This document shows positions 23,004 through 27,971 of a DNA stretch of 27,971 bases, in pieces. Positions within the stretch are counted from its first letter, which is position 1. Every line of letters begins with the position of its first letter. Source of the DNA: JABDJZ01 sp047619685 (GTDB taxonomy: Bacteria > Bacteroidota > Rhodothermia > Rhodothermales > UBA10348); the NCBI GenBank assembly GCA_047619685.1, contig JBLHLC010000047.1:1-27971 (forward strand), read 5' to 3'. The notes under the pieces were generated by a model. The model was not told the origin of the DNA, ran no database searches, and saw nothing but the letters and a program-made list of their open reading frames with translations. A program made the position numbers and the translations under genes.

Positions 23004-24632
23004 CTATTTGACCCGAACGTTGCGATCCTCGATGGCGAGGCGGCGATCCGAGCGACCCTTGGGGGCACCGCCCGGCGCGCCTACACCACCAAAGGTGTAG
23101 TTGTCCAGAGCAAGCGTCTCAAGTTCCCGACCGGGGACGGGGTAGTTGATCGGCGTACCCTGAACCAGGTCTCCCCAACCACGGTCCGTAGCGTACGCAA
23201 GGGAACTCGCCGAAGCGAAGGTCTCGATGCGGTGCTCGTGCTGGAGGTAACCCCAGAGCGTTCCGTTCAGGTGAATGCCGGTTTTTTCCCAACTTCCGTC
23301 AGTAGGACCTCCAGCAGGAGTGGCCGCCGTGGCAGGAGGAAGTTCGCCGTTGGCAACACGCGTGTTGTTGATGAGCTGCGCCACCGTGGCTGCAGAACCA
23401 CCGGAGCGAAGGAGCCCTTCTGCCTTGAGCAGGTCCATCTCCGCCATGGTCATGTGCATCATTGGACCGTTGGCATTGTTGGCCAGATAATCCACGTAGC
23501 GGTTGTGCGTATGCGTCGCGTAGTGGTAGGTCCCACGCGCAGAGGGCCATGGGCCAGCTGTGCCGACGAAGCGGAAATAGGTACCGCTGTCCTCGGGACC
23601 GCCTGCACCGACGATGCGGCGATCGGACGTGTTGTATCCATCATACACGTTCCGGGTGGCGACCGGTGTGGCAAGCCAACCGGCGTACCCTCCCGTCTCG
23701 TCAGCCGGGCCTGTAGTCCGGTAGTCGGCGCGAGCCCAGGTCCGGTGCTCCTGACCATAGAACTTGGTGGCATCCCATTCGCGGATGTCGCCGTTGTCAT
23801 CACCTATCGGAGCGAAATCACCCGTGATCCCACCATCCACGCGGCGAATGATGTCGCCCCAGTCCGCCCCTGCACGTTCTTCCGGTGACCGCGCGTTTGT
23901 CGCCATGAAACGGGCGGCGAACGAGTTGGCGAGCCGAATCAGATCGGTATTAGTGACGGTGAGTCCAAAGATCCAGTCATCTGCGTCCGAAATCGTAAAC
24001 GCATTGGCTTGAGCAAGGGCGATAGCCTCGTCCAGCTTGGCGATTGCTGCGTCACGCACGGCCGTATAGGGCTCCAGACCCAATTCCACTTGTCCGAGGG
24101 CAACAGCCTCCAGGTCCGTGGTCTCGTCGACGATGAACGCGCGGTCGTAGCGGGTGGCCAGCGTGCCCAGGCAGAGTCCGAGTGTGAACTTGGAGAAGGC
24201 CTTGATCCGGTTGGTGTCGATGCCCTCTGATTGATAGAGGGTCTCGTTGCCTTCAACGGCCAGAAGGGCGTCCGCTGCATTGGAAATACAACCGTAGGCC
24301 CCAAACCAGGCGGTTTGCCCCATGGAGCGGCGGCTGTATGCCGGATCGTTGTTCCAGCCTATGCGTGGCTCCGAGGAGTTGTCGCGCATGCCCCAGTTGG
24401 CCCACGACGATGAAATTTCATCGGCGATGGTTGACCACGGCATGGAGTCGGAATACTGGTTGGCAGCCCAATAGTCACTGAAGGTACCCGACGCCAGCAC
24501 TTCAACATCCTGAGGGGATGCCAGCGCCTTGGTCCGGTCCGGGTCGTTCGGATTCTCAACGGAGAGATCCTGGCAAGCTGTCATGCCGAACATCAGCACA
24601 ACTGCAAGCCCAAGGGTGAATCGAAACTTCAT
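23004..24632 (-). CDS. susD: RagB/SusD family nutrient-uptake outer-membrane lipoprotein
   Basis: The 542-residue surface lipoprotein partner of the SusC barrel, which forms the lid that captures ligand for import. The signal peptide MKFRFTLGLAVVLMFGMTAC has lipid Cys20, and the family-typical NPNDPDRTKAL follows at 28-38. The N-terminal helical repeats (AAIAKLDEAIALAQAN, a TPR-like pair) and late segments (MTMAEMDLLKAEGLLRSGGS; LQHEHRIETFA) fit SusD-type proteins. Length is usual. It starts 68 bases after susC, with a good Shine-Dalgarno (AGAGGAAAG). The ligand cannot be predicted; no glycan-degrading enzyme is nearby, which speaks against a classic polysaccharide locus. The symbol is the family name only. 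Confidence 0.92.
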   Translation of the reverse strand: MKFRFTLGLAVVLMFGMTACQDLSVENPNDPDRTKALASPQDVEVLASGTFSDYWAANQYSDSMPWSTIADEISSSWANWGMRDNSSEPRIGWNNDPAYSRRSMGQTAWFGAYGCISNAADALLAVEGNETLYQSEGIDTNRIKAFSKFTLGLCLGTLATRYDRAFIVDETTDLEAVALGQVELGLEPYTAVRDAAIAKLDEAIALAQANAFTISDADDWIFGLTVTNTDLIRLANSFAARFMATNARSPEERAGADWGDIIRRVDGGITGDFAPIGDDNGDIREWDATKFYGQEHRTWARADYRTTGPADETGGYAGWLATPVATRNVYDGYNTSDRRIVGAGGPEDSGTYFRFVGTAGPWPSARGTYHYATHTHNRYVDYLANNANGPMMHMTMAEMDLLKAEGLLRSGGSAATVAQLINNTRVANGELPPATAATPAGGPTDGSWEKTGIHLNGTLWGYLQHEHRIETFASASSLAYATDRGWGDLVQGTPINYPVPGRELETLALDNYTFGGVGAPGGAPKGRSDRRLAIEDRNVRVK

Positions 24633-24666
24633 GTCTTTCCTCTGTATTCGTTTTGCCTGGATGTCT

Positions 24667-24692
24667 GTCCCCGGTCATTTCTGACCGGGGAC
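24667..24692 (-). other. Perfect hairpin in the susC-susD gap
   Basis: GTCCCCGGTCA (24667-24677) and its exact reverse complement (24682-24692) form an 11-pair stem with a 4-base loop, 8 bases after the susC stop and 34 bases before the susD start. There is no U-run after it on the minus strand, so it looks like an mRNA-stability or differential-expression hairpin rather than a terminator. Confidence 0.55.
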
Positions 24693-24700
24693 TCGGACAG

Positions 24701-27700
24701 CTAGAACTGAATCTCGATGCGGCCGGTGAACGTGCGGTACTTCGGATAATCGAAGTTGTCCACCCGGAAGAGCGTTGCGTCACCGCCATCTCCAACGTCC
24801 GGATCCCATCCGGAGTAATCGTCGAAGGTCAACAGATTGCGACCAATCAGGCTCACATTCAGGCCGTGGAGGGAGCTGCCAAACCACTTCTGTAGTTGGG
24901 CACGAGGCACGGTATAACCCAAAGAGACTTCACGAAGCTTCAGGTACGTACCATCTTCGAAGTACCAGTCGTTGACTGCGGTAGCATCGTAGAGGGCTTC
25001 GTAATACTGAACCGGCTTCTTGTTGCCTTCGGACTTGCCAAGCTGATCCTGGTCGGAGTGCCGACCGTCGCGGTAAGCCCACTGCTTGGTGAAGTTGTAC
25101 ACCTGACCGCCAACCTGTGCGTTCCACAACATGTAGGCGTTGAAGCCCTTATACCGCAGGTTGGTCGAGAGGCCCAGATTGTAGTCCGCCAGAGCGTCTC
25201 CGATCTGCTGGAAGTTCTGGCCTTCGTCGTTGAGTTCCTTGATGGGCATGCCGAACAGCATGTCGCCCGTGCCGTCGCCGTCCACGTCAACGCGCTCTCC
25301 CCACAGACTCTTGGCGACGCCGTCGGTGTACGTATTGCCGATTCCGACAGGAACCAGAAGTCCGTCATCGTTGACAGCAAATCCGGAAGCCTGGAAGCCC
25401 GACGGGACTCCGGTACCAGTGACGTACTCGCCGTCTGGACCGGTTTCCGTGGACAACTGGGAAGCGTCATCCAACCAGTGGATGCCGTACATGGCGCCAA
25501 TCTGCTCGCCTTCACGGTAGTAGAAGGCAGACACGGGACCGGTCTTGTACGGGTTCGTGTTGAACTCGGTGATTTCCTGACGTGTGCGGTCAAACACGAA
25601 GCCAATATCCAGGGTCGTGTTACGCCCGCTCAGGACGTTGACGTCCAGTGTGGCCTCAATCGTATTGGACTCGATCGTTCCTGCGTTCTGCCACTGCGAG
25701 CCGAACCCGAAGTAACCCGGAAGAGGGACAACCAGAAGCTGATCCTCCACCTTGGCCTTACCATACACCAGGCTCGCGCTGACGCGATTCATGATACCCA
25801 TGTCCATCCCGAACTCCTGCTCTGTTGAGATCTCAGGCTTCAGGAACGCGTTACCCAGGGTGCCTTTGGACAGTTGGCCGTTGCTGAGCGTGAATGTCTC
25901 AAACTGAGCCGCGAAGCTCGGCCGACCACCGGCCGTGCCTTGCGAGAAGCGCAGCTTGAACTCCTCCATCCAATCACCGAAGGGGTAGAAAGACTCTTCA
26001 GAAACACGCCATGCACCGGAGAACCGGTAGTACGTCTGCCAGCGTTCTTCAGAACCGAAGAGCGAGGAGCCGTCACGCCGGATCAGGACATCTGCGATGT
26101 ACTTGTCAGCGTAGTCGATTCCGCCCGTTGCGTAGAGTCCGTCCGAGCGCACCGTCTGCTCGCTTGAGGAAATGCTCTTCTCTCCGTTGACGTTCGAGAA
26201 GTCCGCAATACCCTCGGAGGTGATCGTGTTACCCGTAATGGACTGGGAGATAAAATCAGTGGACTCGCCCTGATACTTGAACTGCCCGCGAGCCGTCAGC
26301 TTGTCGAAGCTCTTCTGCAGCGAGACCGTGAGGTCTGCATTCAGGGCCTCGCTGATCGAATTGGTCCGCAGGATCTGCCCGTCGTTGAAATTGGACGGGT
26401 CGATCGATTCCGTGCCGCGATCAGCAAACCGCAGGAAGTCATCATCCTGGCGGTCGTAGCTCATATTGGCTTCAACGTTCAGCCAGTCAGCAGCCTCGTA
26501 GCGGACCCGGAAGTTGCCGAGTATGCGGCTGTCCTGGTCCTGGGTCCCGACATTTTCGATGACGTAAAGCGGATTCTCTTCAACAGACAGCGGATCCGCC
26601 TGTACGGCCAGATTACCGTTTCCGTCCCGTGCAGACAGGTTGGCGAGCGGGTTCGTAAACATCAAGCCGAAGAACGGATTGAAACCCGAAGAACGCGGTA
26701 CGTCGCGCTCCGAGGCCGCGTAGTAGCTGGATGTTGCGAAGCTCAGCTTCTGGTTTATCCTGTGGTCCAGGTTGACGCGGAACGACTTCCGGTTGTAGCC
26801 CTCAAGCCCGGGAAGGATGCCGCCCTCCTGAAGGTTGGTGAACGAGGCGTGGAAGTTTGTCCTCGCGCTGTTCTGGGCTATCGACAGGTAGTTCGTGTAG
26901 GTCGAATTCGGGGTAAAGAACTCCTCGAAGTTGTTCGTCAGATTGCTTGACGATGCCGAGTAGGCCTTATCGAAGAACGAAGTCGGGTTGGTGGCGCCGA
27001 TGTCATCGTTAACGGTGCCCGGGCCGTACCCGTTGGTGAAGCAGGTTTCGCAAGTGTTCGCAACACCGTCGGCGTTCAGGAACGTGCCACTGGCGTTGGT
27101 CTTCAGGTCATGTGCGTTATTGGCCTGAAACGAGCCGGGGAGCTGGTTGGAGCCAAACTCGTTGCGGATCGTGACACGCGTCTGGTTGAACGCAAGACCG
27201 CCACCACGCTTGGTGGTGATCTGGATGACACCGTTCTGCGCACGGGAGCCGTACAGCGAAGATGCCGCCGCGCCCTTTACGACCTCGATGGACTCAATGT
27301 CCAGCGCGTCGATGTCGGCGAGGCCACCCGTCAGGATGACGCCATCTACGATGTACATCGGCTCAGACGTTCCCGTGAGGGACGTCGTGCCGCGGAGGCG
27401 GACGGAGACGCCGTCTCCTGGCTGCCCAGAGGTCTGGGTAACCTGTGCACCCGCAATTTTACCCTGAATCGAGGCAACCGCATTTGATGCGGGTGCCAGT
27501 TCGATTGCAGAGGCATCGAGTTTGTCCACGGTGAACGCGAGTTTCTTGGCGGGCGTCGCGGAGGAAACACCCGTGACCACGACTTCGTCGAGGCGGAGGC
27601 GGTCCAGAATCAGCACAAAGTCCTGCGTCTGGGTTCCAGAATTGAGGGTGATTATCCGCAGCTGCGGGCTAAAGCCGACGTAACGAGACCGCAGGGTTAC

Positions 27701-27919
27701 CTGTTGCCCGCGAGCCTGCGCAGCCGGGACTTCGAACGAATATCGTCCGTCAAGATCCGTGGCTGCTCCGATTACGAGTTCGTCAATGACGACGTTCGCG
27801 CCGATAAGTGGCTGTCCATCTCCGTCAGTCACGGTGCCGGTAACAACGGCGGCCTGACCAAAGGCGAGGGTGGGAGCCAATACGACGACAAAGGCCGCCG
27901 CCAGTAGCTTTCTTAGCAT
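24701..27919 (-). CDS. susC: SusC/RagA family TonB-linked outer-membrane protein
   Basis: A complete 1072-residue TonB-dependent transporter. Signal peptide at 1-22 (MLRKLLAAAFVVVLAPTLAF, then GQ), carboxypeptidase-regulatory-like domain at about 25-105 (TGTVTDGDGQPLIGANVVI), TonB box LDEVVVTG at 110-117, and plug at about 120-240 with the SusC signature region SIQGKIAGAQV and GDGVSVRLRGTTSL, then MYIVDGV. The barrel ends in TGRIEIQF with the expected terminal aromatic residue. It imports a ligand captured by SusD across the outer membrane. A CETC pair in the N-terminal barrel part (about residue 288) may form an extracellular disulfide. The start ATG is 52 bases from the window edge, so the promoter is mostly outside. 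A paralogue of the receptor at the left end, which shares the MLRK start. Confidence 0.95.
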   Translation of the reverse strand: MLRKLLAAAFVVVLAPTLAFGQAAVVTGTVTDGDGQPLIGANVVIDELVIGAATDLDGRYSFEVPAAQARGQQVTLRSRYVGFSPQLRIITLNSGTQTQDFVLILDRLRLDEVVVTGVSSATPAKKLAFTVDKLDASAIELAPASNAVASIQGKIAGAQVTQTSGQPGDGVSVRLRGTTSLTGTSEPMYIVDGVILTGGLADIDALDIESIEVVKGAAASSLYGSRAQNGVIQITTKRGGGLAFNQTRVTIRNEFGSNQLPGSFQANNAHDLKTNASGTFLNADGVANTCETCFTNGYGPGTVNDDIGATNPTSFFDKAYSASSSNLTNNFEEFFTPNSTYTNYLSIAQNSARTNFHASFTNLQEGGILPGLEGYNRKSFRVNLDHRINQKLSFATSSYYAASERDVPRSSGFNPFFGLMFTNPLANLSARDGNGNLAVQADPLSVEENPLYVIENVGTQDQDSRILGNFRVRYEAADWLNVEANMSYDRQDDDFLRFADRGTESIDPSNFNDGQILRTNSISEALNADLTVSLQKSFDKLTARGQFKYQGESTDFISQSITGNTITSEGIADFSNVNGEKSISSSEQTVRSDGLYATGGIDYADKYIADVLIRRDGSSLFGSEERWQTYYRFSGAWRVSEESFYPFGDWMEEFKLRFSQGTAGGRPSFAAQFETFTLSNGQLSKGTLGNAFLKPEISTEQEFGMDMGIMNRVSASLVYGKAKVEDQLLVVPLPGYFGFGSQWQNAGTIESNTIEATLDVNVLSGRNTTLDIGFVFDRTRQEITEFNTNPYKTGPVSAFYYREGEQIGAMYGIHWLDDASQLSTETGPDGEYVTGTGVPSGFQASGFAVNDDGLLVPVGIGNTYTDGVAKSLWGERVDVDGDGTGDMLFGMPIKELNDEGQNFQQIGDALADYNLGLSTNLRYKGFNAYMLWNAQVGGQVYNFTKQWAYRDGRHSDQDQLGKSEGNKKPVQYYEALYDATAVNDWYFEDGTYLKLREVSLGYTVPRAQLQKWFGSSLHGLNVSLIGRNLLTFDDYSGWDPDVGDGGDATLFRVDNFDYPKYRTFTGRIEIQF

Positions 27920-27971
27920 GGCGTCTTCCGATGAGTGGTTTGAGTGCGTCTATGCTGGGATCGCGGCCGAA
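27920..27971 (-). promoter_or_regulatory. Leader fragment upstream of susC
   Basis: The 52 bases before the susC ATG contain a weak Shine-Dalgarno (GGAAG, about 6 bases before the start) and no complete promoter. The control region of the large surface operon lies beyond the window. Confidence 0.3.

Noticed and set aside
22929..23888. 319-codon plus-strand open frame
   Set aside because: Antisense to susD and begins inside the terminator hairpin; no recognisable protein features.
24896..25828. 310-codon plus-strand open frame
   Set aside because: Antisense to susC barrel coding sequence; no domain seen.
1..27971. CRISPR arrays, tRNA genes, insertion sequences, prophage or toxin-antitoxin modules
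   Set aside because: No regularly spaced repeats, no tRNA cloverleaf, no transposase or integrase, and no small toxin-antitoxin pairs were seen; genes are packed and chromosomal in type.

Overview
The window reads as a chromosomal piece of a GC-rich, Gram-negative member of the Bacteroidota/Rhodothermota group. The evidence is a SusC/SusD pair, a second TonB-dependent receptor with a carboxypeptidase-regulatory-like N-terminal domain, many predicted outer-membrane lipoproteins with FG-GAP (integrin-like) and ASPIC/UnbV domains, and a GWxTD-family protein. The phylum is an inference from gene families; there is no rRNA gene to fix it.

Layout. (1) 1-2114, minus: N-terminal 704 codons of a TonB-dependent receptor that runs off the left edge. 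(2) 2115-2784: a 670-base gene-free stretch with a good sigma70-like promoter on the minus strand, a candidate folded RNA with a four-stem layout, and two dyad symmetries, all upstream of the receptor. (3) 2785-7689, minus: a compact housekeeping operon in the order tatA-gatA-sucD-engB-serA. (4) 7690-7864: a short divergent intergenic region. (5) 7865-10191, plus: adenosine deaminase and aroA, overlapping by 4 bases. (6) 10188-27919, minus: a roughly 17.7-kb cluster in the order susC, susD, small lipoprotein, M14 carboxypeptidase lipoprotein, three FG-GAP/ASPIC lipoproteins, GWxTD protein, MGMT-like protein. It converges on aroA with overlapping stop codons.

The last cluster is the most interesting part. 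From the small lipoprotein to the MGMT-like gene, every junction is a 4-base or 1-base start/stop overlap, except one 11-base gap, so these seven genes look translationally coupled. A strong hairpin with a short U-run sits between susD and the rest, only 22 bases before the next start. The downstream genes are therefore probably expressed by partial read-through from the susCD promoter. The three FG-GAP proteins carry 14, 10 and 7 calcium-type DxDxDG loops. In the largest, seven loops lie before and seven after an ASPIC/UnbV domain, which fits two seven-bladed propellers flanking that domain. A working model (inference) is a cell-surface capture, processing and import complex: SusCD as transporter, the M14 enzyme trimming a peptide-containing ligand, and the propeller lipoproteins as surface partners. 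The substrate is unknown.

Several starts were set by context: sucD at 5975, adenosine deaminase at 7865, the 735-residue lipoprotein at a GTG (14958), the 1125-residue lipoprotein at a TTG (21181), the carboxypeptidase at 22425 and the small lipoprotein at 22916.
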